A stretch of DNA of 64,000 bases from Mesorhizobium sp. CA14 (GCF_020165195.1 NZ_JAIUHR010000002.1:186001-250000); one strand, 5' to 3'; counted from the first letter of the stretch, positions 1-9,803 are shown. The notes: a model not told the origin generated them from the letters alone. Made by a program: numbers and translations.

Positions 1-590
1 CCGCGATCTTCGGCGCCGGCCTGCAGGCCGGCCTGCAGTTGGAAGCGCTGCGTCTCGTCAGGCCGATCGAGGAAGCGCGCATCTGGGCGCGCGACGCTGC
101 CAAGGCTGAAGCCACCGCCGCGCGCCTGCGCGAGAAGCTCGGTATCCTCGTGCGGGCCGAGCCGGATGCGGCGAACGCGGCAGCGGGCGCCGACATCATC
201 GTCACCACTACGCCGTCGACCGAACCGCTGGTCAAGGCCGGTTTCGTCACCGCCGGCCAGCACATCACCGCCATGGGCTCGGATGCCGAGCACAAGAACG
301 AGATCGCGCCGGCGATCCTGCGCATGGCCGATCTCTATGTCGCCGACAGCGCCAAGCAGACGCGGCGCCTGGGCGAGCTCCATCACGCCATCGAAGCGGC
401 GGTCTTCGCCGCCGACGCCGAGGTCACGGAACTCGGCCAGATCATCGCCGGCAGCAAGCCCGGACGGCGCTCGGCCAGCGACATCACCATCGCCGACCTC
501 ACCGGCACCGGCGTGCAGGACACCGCAATCGCCACTTTGGCTCGCGACCGGGCGCGCACCGCCAATGCCGGGCTCAATTTCGAAAGTTGA
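1..590 (+). CDS. eutC: Ectoine-utilisation ornithine cyclodeaminase-like protein EutC (5' end missing)
   Basis: The reading frame is already open at base 1, so the N-terminus lies outside the window; about 195 codons remain. The visible part opens with the Rossmann nucleotide-binding loop FGAGLQAGLQ, typical of the ornithine cyclodeaminase / mu-crystallin / alanine dehydrogenase family, followed by the usual ITTTPSTEPLV and AMGSDAEHKNEI segments. In rhizobial and marine ectoine degraders the protein beside eutD and eutE is called EutC and is thought to act on the diaminobutyrate branch. The assignment to ectoine rests mainly on the neighbours 37 bases downstream; by sequence alone it could be any member of the family. 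Confidence 0.8.
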   Translation, partial: AIFGAGLQAGLQLEALRLVRPIEEARIWARDAAKAEATAARLREKLGILVRAEPDAANAAAGADIIVTTTPSTEPLVKAGFVTAGQHITAMGSDAEHKNEIAPAILRMADLYVADSAKQTRRLGELHHAIEAAVFAADAEVTELGQIIAGSKPGRRSASDITIADLTGTGVQDTAIATLARDRARTANAGLNFES

Positions 591-626
591 TGCTGGCCGC
601 CAGGCCCAACAAACGAGGACAACAAA

Positions 627-1805
627 ATGCAGCCAAACCTGAAATTCTCGCGGAGCGAATTTGCCGATCGCCTCGCCAAGACGCGAAAAGCCATGGAGGC
701 TAAGGGCGTCGATCTGCTGATCGTCAGCGATCCTTCCAACATGGCCTGGCTGACAGGCTATGACGGCTGGTCATTCTATGTGCATCAGGCCGTCATCGTG
801 CCGCCTTCCGGCGAGCCGGTCTGGTACGGCCGCGGCCAGGACGCCAACGGCGCCAAGCGCACCGCCTATCTCGCGCATGACAACATCATCGGCTACGCCG
901 ACCACTATGTGCAGTCGACCGAGCGGCACCCGATGGATTACCTCGCCAGCGTGCTGGCCGAGCGCGGCTGGGACAAGCTCAGCATCGGCGTCGAGATGGA
1001 CAATTACTGGTTTTCGGCTGCGGCTTTCGCGTCGCTGCAGAAGCACCTGCCCAATGCCCGCTTCGCCGACGCCACCGCGCTGGTCAACTGGCAGCGCGCG
1101 GTGAAAAGCCCGACCGAGATCGAATACATGCGCAACGCCGCCCGCATCGTCGAGGCGATGCACCAGCGCATCGTCGACAAAGTAGAGGTCGGCATGCGCA
1201 AATGCGACCTGGTCGCCGAGATCTACGATGCCGGCACGCGCGGCGTCGCCGGCATCGGCGGCGACTATCCGGCGATCGTGCCGCTCTTGCCATCGGGCGC
1301 GGACGCCTCGGCGCCGCATCTCACCTGGGACGACAAGCCGATGAAGGTGAACGAAGGCACGTTCTTCGAGATCGCCGGCTGCTACAATCGCTACCACTGC
1401 CCGCTGTCGCGCACTGTCTTCCTCGGTAAGCCGACGCAGGCGTTCCTCGATGCCGAGAAGGCCACACTTGAGGGCATGGAAGCAGGTCTGGCCGCGGCCA
1501 AGCCGGGCAATGCCTGCGAGGACATCGCCAATGCCTTCTTTGCGGTGCTCAAGAAATACGGCATCGTCAAGGACAACCGCACCGGCTACTCGATCGGTCT
1601 TTCCTATCCGCCGGACTGGGGCGAGCGCACCATGAGCCTGCGCCCCGGCGACCGCACCGAGCTCAAGCCCGGCATGACCTTCCATTTCATGACTGGACTG
1701 TGGCTGGAGACGATGGGGCTGGAGATCACCGAGTCCATTCTCATTACCGATACCGGCGTCGAATGCCTGGCCAATGTGCCGCGCAAGCTGTTCGTGAAGG
1801 ACTGA
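627..1805 (+). CDS. eutD: Ectoine hydrolase EutD/DoeA (M24 / creatinase fold)
   Basis: This 392-residue protein has the two-domain layout of M24 'pita-bread' enzymes: an N-terminal creatinase-like domain (about 1-150, with the SDPSNMAWLTGYDGWSFYV segment) and a C-terminal catalytic domain (about 160-390). Length and sequence fit EutD/DoeA, which opens the ectoine ring to N-acetyl-diaminobutyrate. A GAGG ribosome site lies about 9 bases before the ATG. It is followed after only 4 bases by eutE, so the two are co-transcribed; the family literature describes the hydrolase and deacetylase acting as a pair. A general Xaa-Pro peptidase role is less likely in this context. Confidence 0.9.
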   Translation: MQPNLKFSRSEFADRLAKTRKAMEAKGVDLLIVSDPSNMAWLTGYDGWSFYVHQAVIVPPSGEPVWYGRGQDANGAKRTAYLAHDNIIGYADHYVQSTERHPMDYLASVLAERGWDKLSIGVEMDNYWFSAAAFASLQKHLPNARFADATALVNWQRAVKSPTEIEYMRNAARIVEAMHQRIVDKVEVGMRKCDLVAEIYDAGTRGVAGIGGDYPAIVPLLPSGADASAPHLTWDDKPMKVNEGTFFEIAGCYNRYHCPLSRTVFLGKPTQAFLDAEKATLEGMEAGLAAAKPGNACEDIANAFFAVLKKYGIVKDNRTGYSIGLSYPPDWGERTMSLRPGDRTELKPGMTFHFMTGLWLETMGLEITESILITDTGVECLANVPRKLFVKD

Positions 1806-1809
1806 GCCG

Positions 1810-2814
1810 ATGTCCGCTTTGCGTCCGTCGCCGATCGCGCCGACCGTCGACTTCGAGCGCGACGGCGTCCAGCACGGCTTCCTGCGCCTGCCCTACAGCC
1901 GCGACGATTCCGCCTGGGGATCGGTAATGATCCCGGTCTGTGTCGTGCGCAACGGCAAGGGCTCGACGGCGCTGCTCACCGGCGGCAATCACGGCGACGA
2001 GTATGAGGGGCCACTGGCGCTTTACGACCTCGCCCGCACGCTCGATCCGAAAAATGTCTCCGGCACGGTCATCATCGTGCCGGCGATGAACTATCCGGCC
2101 TTCCGGGCCGGCACGCGTACCTCGCCGATCGACAAGGGCAACATGAACCGCTCTTTCCCCGGGCGACCGGACGGCACGGTGACGGAGAAGATCGCCGACT
2201 ATTTCCAGCGCGAGCTGCTGCCCCGCGCGGACATCGTCTTCGACTTCCACTCGGGCGGCAAAACGCTGGACTTCGTGCCGTTCTGCGCGGCGCACACGCT
2301 GCCGGACAAGGCGCAGGAGAAAAAGGCTTTCGCCGCGGTCGAGGCTTTCTCGGCGCCGTTCTCCATGCGCATGACCGAGATCGACGCGGTCGGCATGTAT
2401 GACACGGCCGCCGAGGAGATGGGCAAGGTCTTCGTCACCACCGAGCTCGGCGGCGGCGGAACCTCGCGCGCCGAGACGGTGCGGATTGCCAGGCGCGGCA
2501 TCCTCAACGTGCTGCGCCATGCGGGTATCGTAGATGGTGCGGTCGAGAAGGACAGAACTCAGTGGCTGGACATGCCTTCCGGTGATTGCTTCGCCTTCGC
2601 CGAGGATGACGGCATGATCGAGACGATGGTCGATCTCGGCGAACCCGTGAAGGGCGGCCAGGTTGTCGCGCGCATCCATTCGGTCGGCCGAACCGGGCAG
2701 GCGCCGCAGGAGATCAGGGCCAGGATGTCGGGACTGCTCGCCGCGCGTCACTTCCCGGGCCTGGTCAAGGCGGGCGACTGCGTCTCGGTGCTGGGCGTGG
2801 CCGTTCGGGAATAG
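1810..2814 (+). CDS. eutE: N-acetyl-L-2,4-diaminobutyrate deacetylase EutE/DoeB
   Basis: The 334-residue protein belongs to the succinylglutamate desuccinylase/aspartoacylase-like zinc hydrolases. The zinc site is visible as GGNHGDEYEG (His and Glu, near residues 60-66) and the later histidine in DFHSGG (near residue 145). DoeB removes the acetyl group from N-acetyl-diaminobutyrate, the product of EutD, feeding aspartate formation. The start lies 4 bases after the eutD stop. The gene ends 15 bases before the convergent regA-like gene, with no obvious terminator in the gap. Confidence 0.9.
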   Translation: MSALRPSPIAPTVDFERDGVQHGFLRLPYSRDDSAWGSVMIPVCVVRNGKGSTALLTGGNHGDEYEGPLALYDLARTLDPKNVSGTVIIVPAMNYPAFRAGTRTSPIDKGNMNRSFPGRPDGTVTEKIADYFQRELLPRADIVFDFHSGGKTLDFVPFCAAHTLPDKAQEKKAFAAVEAFSAPFSMRMTEIDAVGMYDTAAEEMGKVFVTTELGGGGTSRAETVRIARRGILNVLRHAGIVDGAVEKDRTQWLDMPSGDCFAFAEDDGMIETMVDLGEPVKGGQVVARIHSVGRTGQAPQEIRARMSGLLAARHFPGLVKAGDCVSVLGVAVRE

Positions 2815-2829
2815 TCCTGGCGCGGCGCC

Positions 2830-3375
2830 CTACTGCACCACGCGCTTCTCGAGCTTGCGGGCGAGCGTGCGCCGGTGCAGGCCGAGCCGGCGCGCGGTTT
2901 CGGAGATGTTGAAGCCGGTCTCGACCAGCGTTTCGTGGATGCGCTCCCATTCGAGATTCTTGATCGAGGTGGGGCGGCTGGTGAGCGGCACCGAAACGTC
3001 GCCCTCGGCGCGACCGAAGGCGGCTTCGATGTCATCGGTGTTGGCGGGCTTGGCCAGATAATGGCAGGCGCCGAGCTTGATCGCCTCGACCGCGGTGGCG
3101 ATGCTGGCAAATCCCGTCAGCACGACGATGCGCATCGACGGATTGCGGGCGCTGAGCAGCTTGACGCATTCGAGCCCCGATCCCGCTCCGAGCTTAAGAT
3201 CGACGACGGCATAGGCCGGTACGGCCGTGTCCAGCGCGACCAGCAGCGCCTCGCGGTCGTGACAGACCACGACGTCGTAGTCGCGCTTTTCGAAGGAGCG
3301 TTTGAGCGTGCGCGCGAAGGTCGCGTCGTCCTCGACGACAAACAAGGATCGATCAGGCTTCACGATCGTCTCCAT
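2830..3375 (-). CDS. ActR/PrrA/RegA-type redox response regulator (divergent paralogue)
   Basis: The 181-residue protein has an N-terminal receiver domain with acidic pocket VEDD (14-17), phospho-acceptor Asp59 (VVDLKL) and conserved Lys109 (AKP), and a C-terminal Fis-type helix-turn-helix (SETARRLGLHRRTLARKL). This compact receiver-plus-Fis layout without a sigma-54 ATPase is that of RegA/ActR. The HTH and linker look divergent from the usual housekeeping ActR, so it may be a second copy dedicated to this operon. Its ATG overlaps the end of the kinase gene by 23 bases. It is the last gene of the cyo operon. Confidence 0.85.
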   Translation of the reverse strand: METIVKPDRSLFVVEDDATFARTLKRSFEKRDYDVVVCHDREALLVALDTAVPAYAVVDLKLGAGSGLECVKLLSARNPSMRIVVLTGFASIATAVEAIKLGACHYLAKPANTDDIEAAFGRAEGDVSVPLTSRPTSIKNLEWERIHETLVETGFNISETARRLGLHRRTLARKLEKRVVQ

Positions 3376-4705
3376 CGGTCAGCGCCGCCAGCGGCAGCGA
3401 AAGGGTAACGCAGGCGCCCTCCGCCATGTTGCGCGCCGAAACGTCGCCACCAAGCTTGCGCACCACATTGAACACCAGGAAGAGGCCCAGGCCGCCGCCC
3501 GGACGCCCCTTGCTCGACATATAGGGCTGGCCGAGCGTTGCCAGAATATCCTTGTCGAAACCCGGTCCTCGATCCGTGACGGAGAGCACCAGCTTCTCAT
3601 CCTGCCGCTCGGCAGTGATGCCGACCCAATCGTGCGATGCTTCCTGCGCATTGTCGAGCACATTGAAGATCACTTGTTTCAGCGCCGTGTCGGACACGAT
3701 CGGCTCGTCCGGCTCGAAACCATTGCCGTAGTCCAGCTCGATAGGCTGGCGGCTGACGCGCCATTCCTCGACGAGATCGTCGAGGAACCGGCGGATCGTG
3801 GTGCGGATGGTGCCCTCGCCCCGCGCCTGGCCGGAGGACATGAGAATGCCCGTGACGATGCCTTTGCAGCGCTCGATCTGGGCTTGCATCTCGGCCACGT
3901 CCTCGGAAAGCTCGCGGTTGCGCTTGACGCCGCGCATCTGGCGCCAGTCGGACAGGATGACCGATATGGTCGAGAGCGGTGTGCCCAGTTCATGCGCGGC
4001 ACCCGAGGCCAGCAGGCCCATCCGCACGATGTGATCTTCCTCGGCCGAACGCTGACGCAGGTCGGCGAGATAGGCATCGCGTTCGCGCAGATTGCGGTTG
4101 ATGCGCGTCATGAAGATTACGATCAGCCCGGCCGCGAGCACGAAGCAGATAAACATTCCGCGCAGATGCAGCGCCAGGAGATCGCTGCCGCCGTGATGCG
4201 GGAGCGCGATCGGCTGGAAAACGAAGATGAGGAAGATGAAGCAGGCAGAGGCCGCCACCACCAGGAGCCAGGTCGACCATGGGGCCAGCAGCGCGGCGCC
4301 GAGCGTGATCTGCAGCAGATAGAGCGACACGAAAGGATTCGAGGCGCCGCCGCTCAGGTAAAGCTGCGTCGTCAGCGCCGCCATGTCGAAGATCAGCGCG
4401 ACGAAGAGCTGCGCGTTGGAGATGCGGCGGTTGCCGCGCAGGGCGAGCAGGCTGAAGATGTTGAGCCCGACGAGGAAAAGCACCACGCCCGCCATCTCGG
4501 TGAGCGGCAGCGGGATGGAGAACCAGTACTGCGTCACCAGGATGGTCAGCACTTGCCCCGCCACCGCCAGCCAGCGCAGCTGGATGAGCAGGAGCAGGTT
4601 CTTCCTGTTCGTGACGTCGGCGTTCGAGGCGGGGCCTCCCTGCCCGGTCGGAGGAACCGTCAGGAACGGCTTGTCGTGATGGGGCCACGCGATCGAGATG
4701 CTCAT
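3353..4705 (-). CDS. ActS/PrrB/RegB-type redox-sensing histidine kinase
   Basis: The 450-residue membrane kinase has about six N-terminal transmembrane segments (40-200), then dimerisation and ATPase domains. Three RegB hallmarks can be read: the quinone-binding heptapeptide GGASNPF (119-125) in a periplasmic loop, the H-box with His238 (GAAHELGTPLSTIS), and a cysteine at 280, 42 residues later, where RegB carries its redox-active cysteine. The ATPase has the glycine box PGFDKD and GGGLGLFL. The start overlaps the SURF1 stop in an ATGA, so translation is coupled to the oxidase genes. It probably senses the quinol pool and phosphorylates the adjacent regulator. Confidence 0.88.
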   Translation of the reverse strand: MSISIAWPHHDKPFLTVPPTGQGGPASNADVTNRKNLLLLIQLRWLAVAGQVLTILVTQYWFSIPLPLTEMAGVVLFLVGLNIFSLLALRGNRRISNAQLFVALIFDMAALTTQLYLSGGASNPFVSLYLLQITLGAALLAPWSTWLLVVAASACFIFLIFVFQPIALPHHGGSDLLALHLRGMFICFVLAAGLIVIFMTRINRNLRERDAYLADLRQRSAEEDHIVRMGLLASGAAHELGTPLSTISVILSDWRQMRGVKRNRELSEDVAEMQAQIERCKGIVTGILMSSGQARGEGTIRTTIRRFLDDLVEEWRVSRQPIELDYGNGFEPDEPIVSDTALKQVIFNVLDNAQEASHDWVGITAERQDEKLVLSVTDRGPGFDKDILATLGQPYMSSKGRPGGGLGLFLVFNVVRKLGGDVSARNMAEGACVTLSLPLAALTDGDDREA

Positions 4706-5520
4706 TTCGGCGCTTCCCGCTGGGGCCGGCCGGCGAAGACCTGACTGGCAAGCGCCACCGCCAGCATCCCTGCCAGGGCAAACCAGGTCAAGGCATAGAC
4801 CAGATGGCTGTTGCGGAAGGTGACGACGGTGAGCCCGCCGCGCGGCCAGCCAGCAGCGCCGGAGGCTTCGGCATCGACGAAATAGGGCGCGACATCCGCC
4901 AGGCCGCGCGCCTTGGCGATGGCATCGACGTCGCGCGAATACCAGCGATCGGCAGCAGGATCGTTGCTGCGCAGGAAACCGCCGCCGGGCTCGCTGATGC
5001 GCAGCAGGCCGTCAACCGTCGCCGGCGAGGTGAGCGCGGCATTCTCTCGCTCGAACTCCGTCTTGCGCTCTTGCGGGATGAAGCCGCGGTTGACGAGGAC
5101 CGTGAAACCGCGGTGATCACGCATCGGCATCAGCACCCAATAGCCGCCGCCAAGCTCGGTCACCGCCTGCACCAGCGTGTTGGTGCCCCCGAGGAAATGC
5201 CCGGCCAGGCGCACATGGCGATATTCGTAGTCCGGCGCGCTCAACCCGCTCCAGTCCTGCGGTCCGGGCGCGTCGACGACCGGAGCATGGATGCGCTGGT
5301 CGACGCGGGCGATCAGGTCGAGCTTCCAGACCCGTCTTTCCAGCTGCCAGATGCCGAGCCCGAGAAACACCAGAACGCCGAGAAGCCCAAGCAGCGCAAG
5401 CAAGAATCGCGACGCGGAACCCTTCGAGGCCGCATGAGAGCCGATACCTGCCCGGCCGGTCATGTCCTTTGCCTCGACTTTGGCCCTCCCCGCGCCCGAC
5501 GCGCCCGAAATGGGGTTCAT
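4702..5520 (-). CDS. SURF1-family oxidase assembly protein
   Basis: The 272-residue protein has the SURF1 layout: one transmembrane helix near the N-terminus (about 45-65, ending GLGIWQLERR), a large periplasmic domain with VNRGFIP, and a second helix at the C-terminus with the HLVYALTWF signature. SURF1 proteins aid insertion of heme into heme-copper oxidases. The chosen ATG overlaps the cyoD stop (ATGA); an in-frame ATG about 20 codons later is the alternative. The gene lies between cyoD and the regB-like kinase and is presumably used for the bo-type oxidase encoded upstream. Confidence 0.87.
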   Translation of the reverse strand: MNPISGASGAGRAKVEAKDMTGRAGIGSHAASKGSASRFLLALLGLLGVLVFLGLGIWQLERRVWKLDLIARVDQRIHAPVVDAPGPQDWSGLSAPDYEYRHVRLAGHFLGGTNTLVQAVTELGGGYWVLMPMRDHRGFTVLVNRGFIPQERKTEFERENAALTSPATVDGLLRISEPGGGFLRSNDPAADRWYSRDVDAIAKARGLADVAPYFVDAEASGAAGWPRGGLTVVTFRNSHLVYALTWFALAGMLAVALASQVFAGRPQREAPK

Positions 5521-5891
5521 GGCATCTCCCGCATCTCGTGGAGCGCGGGCATCATGTTGGCGTTGAGGTGGTACATCACCCAAAGCGAGCCGCTCAGCAC
5601 GATGACGACGAGGGTCACCGTGAAAATGAGCGCCAGCATCGACCATCCGCCTTCCGAGGCGGGGTTCATATGCAGGAAGAAGACCATGTGCACCACGATC
5701 TGCACCACCGCGAACGCCATGATGATGATGGCCGTCGCCTGCTTGTTGTCGAGGGCGCCGGTCATGACCATCCAGAACGGGATGGCGGTGAGGATCACCG
5801 ACAGGACGAAGCCGATCAGGTAGCCCCTCAGCGACCCGTGCGCGGCGCCGCCATGGGTGTGGTCGTGATCGGCATGATCATGAGCGCTCAT
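5517..5891 (-). CDS. cyoD: Cytochrome bo quinol oxidase subunit IV
   Basis: The 124-residue protein has a His/Asp-rich cytoplasmic N-terminus (HDHADHDHTHGG) followed by three predicted transmembrane helices, the standard CyoD form. Subunit IV stabilises the CuB site during assembly. It starts in an ATGA overlap with the cyoC stop and ends in an ATGA overlap with surf1. The histidine run may bind metal, but this is inference; similar acidic/His-rich tails occur in other rhizobial CyoD proteins. Confidence 0.9.
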   Translation of the reverse strand: MSAHDHADHDHTHGGAAHGSLRGYLIGFVLSVILTAIPFWMVMTGALDNKQATAIIIMAFAVVQIVVHMVFFLHMNPASEGGWSMLALIFTVTLVVIVLSGSLWVMYHLNANMMPALHEMREMP

Positions 5892-6514
5892 CTGAGCATC
5901 CCCATCAGATAGACGAAGGTGAAGACGCCGATCCAGACGATGTCCAGGAAGTGCCAGAACATCGAGAGGCACATAAGCCGGCGGCGGTTGGCCTTGATGA
6001 GGCCGTATCGCGCGACCTGCACCATCAGCGTCAGCATCCAGACGATGCCGAAGGTGACGTGCAGGCCGTGCGTGCCGACCAGCGTGAAGAAGGACGACAG
6101 GAAGGCGCTGCGCTGCGGCGTCGCGCCTTCATGGATCATATGCGCGAATTCGTAGAGCTCGATGGAGAGGAACGCCAGGCCGAACAGCATGGTCACCGCG
6201 AGCCAGCCTTGCGTCGCGCCGACGCGGCCCTTGTCCATGGTCAACATGGCAAAGCCATAGGTGATCGAGGACAGGAGCAGCATGGTGGTATTGACCGCCA
6301 CCAGGCCGAGATCGAACAGGTCCTTCGGCGCCGGACCCGCCGCGTAATTGCCGCCGAGCACGCCAAAGGCCGCGAACAGCATGGCGAAGATCAGGCAGTC
6401 GCTCATCAGATAGAGCCAGAAGCCGAGCATGGTGCTGCCGCCTTCGGCATGCGCATGCTCCTCTTCCAGGTGGAAGACCGGCTCTGAACCGGCCGTGATC
6501 GCCGTCGATGTCAT
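5888..6514 (-). CDS. cyoC: Cytochrome bo quinol oxidase subunit III
   Basis: The 208-residue protein has five predicted transmembrane helices and the heme-copper oxidase subunit III signature regions LYLMSDCLIFAMLFA, HMIHEG and GTHGLHVTFG. It ends in the conserved WHFLDIVWIGVFTFVYL segment. The start lies 2 bases beyond the cyoB stop, giving tight coupling. It is part of the proton-pumping ubiquinol oxidase complex in the inner membrane. Confidence 0.94.
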   Translation of the reverse strand: MTSTAITAGSEPVFHLEEEHAHAEGGSTMLGFWLYLMSDCLIFAMLFAAFGVLGGNYAAGPAPKDLFDLGLVAVNTTMLLLSSITYGFAMLTMDKGRVGATQGWLAVTMLFGLAFLSIELYEFAHMIHEGATPQRSAFLSSFFTLVGTHGLHVTFGIVWMLTLMVQVARYGLIKANRRRLMCLSMFWHFLDIVWIGVFTFVYLMGMLR

Positions 6515-6516
6515 GC

Positions 6517-8523
6517 TCAAGCCCTGACCCCCTCGGCGACGAGGAGCGTCGTCCTCGCCTCTTCCGTTTGGGCGACCTCGGACGCCGGGATGTCGAAGTC
6601 GCGATGATAGTTGAAGGTATGGCCGATCGCGGTGGCGATCAGGCAGACGAAGCTCAGCGCCGCCAGCCACCATATGTACCAGATCAGGCCAAAGCCCAGC
6701 GCGACGCTGAAGGCGGCGAGGATCACCCCTGTGCCGGTGTTTTTCGGCATATGGATCGGCCTGAAGCCGGAGAGCGGGCGCCGGTAGCCGGCCTTCTTCA
6801 TGTCCCACCAGGCGTCGTTGTCGCGGATGATAGGGGTGAAGGCGAAATTGTAGGCCGGCGGCGGCGAGGAGGTCGACCATTCGAGCGTGCGGCCGTCCCA
6901 CGGATCGCCGGTGACATCGACCAACTCGGCCCGCTTGCGGATGGAGACGAAGATCTGGACCAGGAAGGCGGCGATGCCGCAGGCGATCAGCACCGCGCCA
7001 AAGGCGGCGATCACGAACCAGATCTGCAGCGAGGGATCGTCGAACACGCGCATGCGGCGCGTCACGCCCATCAGGCCAAGGATATAGAGCGGCATGAAGG
7101 CGAACCAGAAGCCGAGCACCCAGCACCAGAACGAGACCTTGCCCCAGAACGGATCGAGCTTGAAGCCGAAGGCCTTGGGCCACCAATAGGCGATGCCGGC
7201 GAACAGGCCGAACAGCACGCCGCCGATGATGACGTTGTGGAAATGCGCGATCAGGAACAGGCTGTTGTGCAGTACGAAGTCGGCCGGCGGCACCGCAAGC
7301 AGCACGCCGGTCATGCCGCCGACGACGAAGGTGAGCATGAAGGCCACCGTCCACATCATCGGCAATTCGAAGCGGATGCGGCCGCGATACATGGTGAACA
7401 GCCAGTTGAATATCTTCGCGCCAGTCGGGATCGAGATGATCATCGTGGTGATGCCGAAGAAGGAATTGACGCTGGCGCCGGAGCCCATGGTGAAGAAGTG
7501 GTGCAGCCAGACGAGATAGGACAGGATGGTGATGACTATCGTGGCGTAGACCATCGAGGTGTAGCCGAACAGGCGCTTGCCGGAGAAGGTCGAGGTGACC
7601 TCGGAGAAGACGCCGAACAGCGGCAGGATGAGGATGTAGACCTCTGGGTGACCCCATATCCAGATGAGGTTCACATACATCATCGGATTGCCGCCGAAGT
7701 CGTTGGTGAAGAAGTTGGTGCCGACATAGCGGTCGAGCGCGAGCAGCGTGAGCACCGCCGTCAGCACCGGGAAAGACGCCACGATCAGCACGTTGGTGCA
7801 GAGCGAGGTCCAGGTGAAGACGGGCATGCGCATCATGGTCATGCCGGGGGCGCGCATCTTGATGATGGTGCAGATCAGGTTGATGCCGGACAGGGTCGTG
7901 CCGACACCCGCCACCTGCAGCGCCCATATGTAATAATCGACGCCGACATCGGGACTGTAATTGATGCCCGAGAGCGGCGGATAGGCCAGCCAGCCGGTAC
8001 GGGCGAACTCGCCGACGAACAGCGAGGCCATCACCAGTATGGCGCCGCCGACCGTCATCCAGAAGCTGAAATTGTTGAGGAAGGGGAAGGAGACGTCGCG
8101 CGCGCCGATCTGCAGCGGCACGACGAAGTTCATCAGCCCTGTGACGAAGGGCATCGCCACGAAGAAGATCATGATCACGCCGTGGGCGGTGAAGATCTGG
8201 TCGTAGTGATGGGCGTTGAGATAGCCCTCGGAGCCGTTGAAGGCGATGGCCTGCTGCAGGCGCATCATGATGGCGTCGGAAAAGCCGCGCAAAAGCATGA
8301 GGAGGCCGAGCGCCATGTACATGATACCGATCTTCTTGTGGTCGACGCTGGTGAACCACTCGCGCCAGAGATAACCCCAGAGCCGGAAATAGGTGATGGC
8401 GCCGAGCACCGCGAGACCGCCCAACGCCACCACGATGAAGGTGACGACGACGATCGGCTCGTGCAGCGGCAGCGACTCCAGAGTGAGGCGGCCGAAGATG
8501 AATTTGGTCAGCGACTCAGGCAT
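6517..8523 (-). CDS. cyoB: Cytochrome bo quinol oxidase subunit I
   Basis: The 668-residue protein matches CyoB in length. It has the many transmembrane helices of a heme-copper oxidase core subunit, with the CuB/active-site motif [12 protein letters not shown] and the heme-ligand region [12 protein letters not shown]. The start at [12 protein letters not shown] is preferred because a longer upstream extension lies inside cyoA and has no membrane-protein character. The cyoA stop is 10 bases upstream. The subunit houses heme b, heme o3 and CuB, and reduces oxygen to water with electrons from ubiquinol. Confidence 0.96.
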   Translation of the reverse strand: MPESLTKFIFGRLTLESLPLHEPIVVVTFIVVALGGLAVLGAITYFRLWGYLWREWFTSVDHKKIGIMYMALGLLMLLRGFSDAIMMRLQQAIAFNGSEGYLNAHHYDQIFTAHGVIMIFFVAMPFVTGLMNFVVPLQIGARDVSFPFLNNFSFWMTVGGAILVMASLFVGEFARTGWLAYPPLSGINYSPDVGVDYYIWALQVAGVGTTLSGINLICTIIKMRAPGMTMMRMPVFTWTSLCTNVLIVASFPVLTAVLTLLALDRYVGTNFFTNDFGGNPMMYVNLIWIWGHPEVYILILPLFGVFSEVTSTFSGKRLFGYTSMVYATIVITILSYLVWLHHFFTMGSGASVNSFFGITTMIISIPTGAKIFNWLFTMYRGRIRFELPMMWTVAFMLTFVVGGMTGVLLAVPPADFVLHNSLFLIAHFHNVIIGGVLFGLFAGIAYWWPKAFGFKLDPFWGKVSFWCWVLGFWFAFMPLYILGLMGVTRRMRVFDDPSLQIWFVIAAFGAVLIACGIAAFLVQIFVSIRKRAELVDVTGDPWDGRTLEWSTSSPPPAYNFAFTPIIRDNDAWWDMKKAGYRRPLSGFRPIHMPKNTGTGVILAAFSVALGFGLIWYIWWLAALSFVCLIATAIGHTFNYHRDFDIPASEVAQTEEARTTLLVAEGVRA

Positions 8524-8533
8524 CCGCGATCCC

Positions 8534-9715
8534 TCACAATTCGAAGCGCAGCAGGCCGAGCGACGGCGCGCCGGCGTCGGCGCGGCGGCTGCCGGCGCCG
8601 GGCGCGAGCAGGCCAACGCCGCGTAGCGGGGACAGGTCCCTGAGCGGCCAGCCCCTGTCATCGTCATTACGGGCCGCGCGCGAAGCGGCGGCGGCCTCCT
8701 CCGCCGTGCAGATGCTTGCGACATAGGACGGACCGCTGCCGAACACCGCCCCGCGCCGCGCAAGCTTGTCATATTGCAGCGGCAGGGTGTTGCGCACGCC
8801 GGCCAGGCCAAGGCCGCCCTTGGCGTCGATCGACATCATCTCGTTCATGCACATCTTGCCGCGCTCGACGCACAGATTGAGGATCGCGCCATAGAGGTCG
8901 GGATCGACGGAGGCATAGTGGCGGACCGGCTCGTTCTCGCTCGGACGTTCGAGCTCGAGATAGGTCTCGCGGCTGAGCGTACCTTGAGCGTTTTTGGTCT
9001 GCGCCACCCACTCGCCGAAGGCCTGGTCGGAGAGACCGTGGAACGCAAAGCGCATGCCGGAGAAGCCGGCGCCGCTGTAATTGGCAGAGAAGCCGGTATA
9101 GGTGCCCGGCCTGTTGACGACGGCGTGCAGCTTGGTCTCCATGCCGGGCATGGCGTAGATCTGCCCGGCAAGGGCCGGGATGTAGAAGGAGTTCATCACC
9201 GTGGAGGAGGTGATGCGGAAGTCGATCGGCTGGTTGACCGGCGCCGCCAGCTCATTGACGGAGGCAATGCCGTAATCCGGATAGATGAAGAGCCATTTCC
9301 AATCGAGCGCGACGACCTCGACTCTGAGCGGCTTGTGATTCTGCGTGACCGGCTGTCCAGCCTCGATCCGGTCGATGCGCCGATAGGGATCGAGCAGATG
9401 TGTGCCGAGCCAGGTGAGCGCGCCGAGGCATATGATGACGAGCAGGGGCGCGGCCCAGATCACCAGCTCCAGCTTGGTCGAATGGTCCCAGTCCGGCGTA
9501 TAGGTCGCCGTGGTGCTGGATTGCCGGTAGCGCCAGGCAAACAGCACGGTCAGAACCATGACGGGTAGGATGATGAGCAGCATCAGCAGGGTCGAGACGA
9601 CGAGCAGGTCGCGCTGCTGCACTGCCACGTCGCCCGCGGGCGCCAGCACGACGAAGTCGCAGCCGCTGAGCAGCACGGCCAGCGGAAAAAGAAGCAAGGC
9701 TCCGGATCGTTTCAT
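8534..9715 (-). CDS. cyoA: Cytochrome bo quinol oxidase subunit II
   Basis: The 393-residue lipoprotein starts with a signal peptide and lipobox LLSGC, then two transmembrane helices (about 35-110) and a periplasmic cupredoxin-like domain. The cupredoxin domain lacks an obvious CuA cysteine pair, as expected for quinol rather than cytochrome c oxidases. The ATG is preceded in frame by a TTG three bases upstream; the ATG is chosen. It is the first gene of the operon. A perfect palindrome lies about 90 bases upstream of its start. Confidence 0.94.
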   Translation of the reverse strand: MKRSGALLLFPLAVLLSGCDFVVLAPAGDVAVQQRDLLVVSTLLMLLIILPVMVLTVLFAWRYRQSSTTATYTPDWDHSTKLELVIWAAPLLVIICLGALTWLGTHLLDPYRRIDRIEAGQPVTQNHKPLRVEVVALDWKWLFIYPDYGIASVNELAAPVNQPIDFRITSSTVMNSFYIPALAGQIYAMPGMETKLHAVVNRPGTYTGFSANYSGAGFSGMRFAFHGLSDQAFGEWVAQTKNAQGTLSRETYLELERPSENEPVRHYASVDPDLYGAILNLCVERGKMCMNEMMSIDAKGGLGLAGVRNTLPLQYDKLARRGAVFGSGPSYVASICTAEEAAAASRAARNDDDRGWPLRDLSPLRGVGLLAPGAGSRRADAGAPSLGLLRFEL

Positions 9716-9803
9716 CAAACGCTGCCCTCGATGGGCCTGCAGCAGGTCTTTGCAGGTTGCGACGCGATATGTCCAACGGCTACTGCCGCCGTCACGGCGA
9801 CGA

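Noticed and set aside
3302-4744. Open frame of 480 codons opposite the regB-like gene
   Set aside because: Antisense shadow; the minus-strand kinase has all family motifs.
6508-8643. Long open frame (711 codons) on the plus strand opposite cyoB
   Set aside because: It mirrors cyoB exactly, is rich in Asp/His/Arg as expected for the reverse complement of biased GC-rich codons, and has no recognisable domain.
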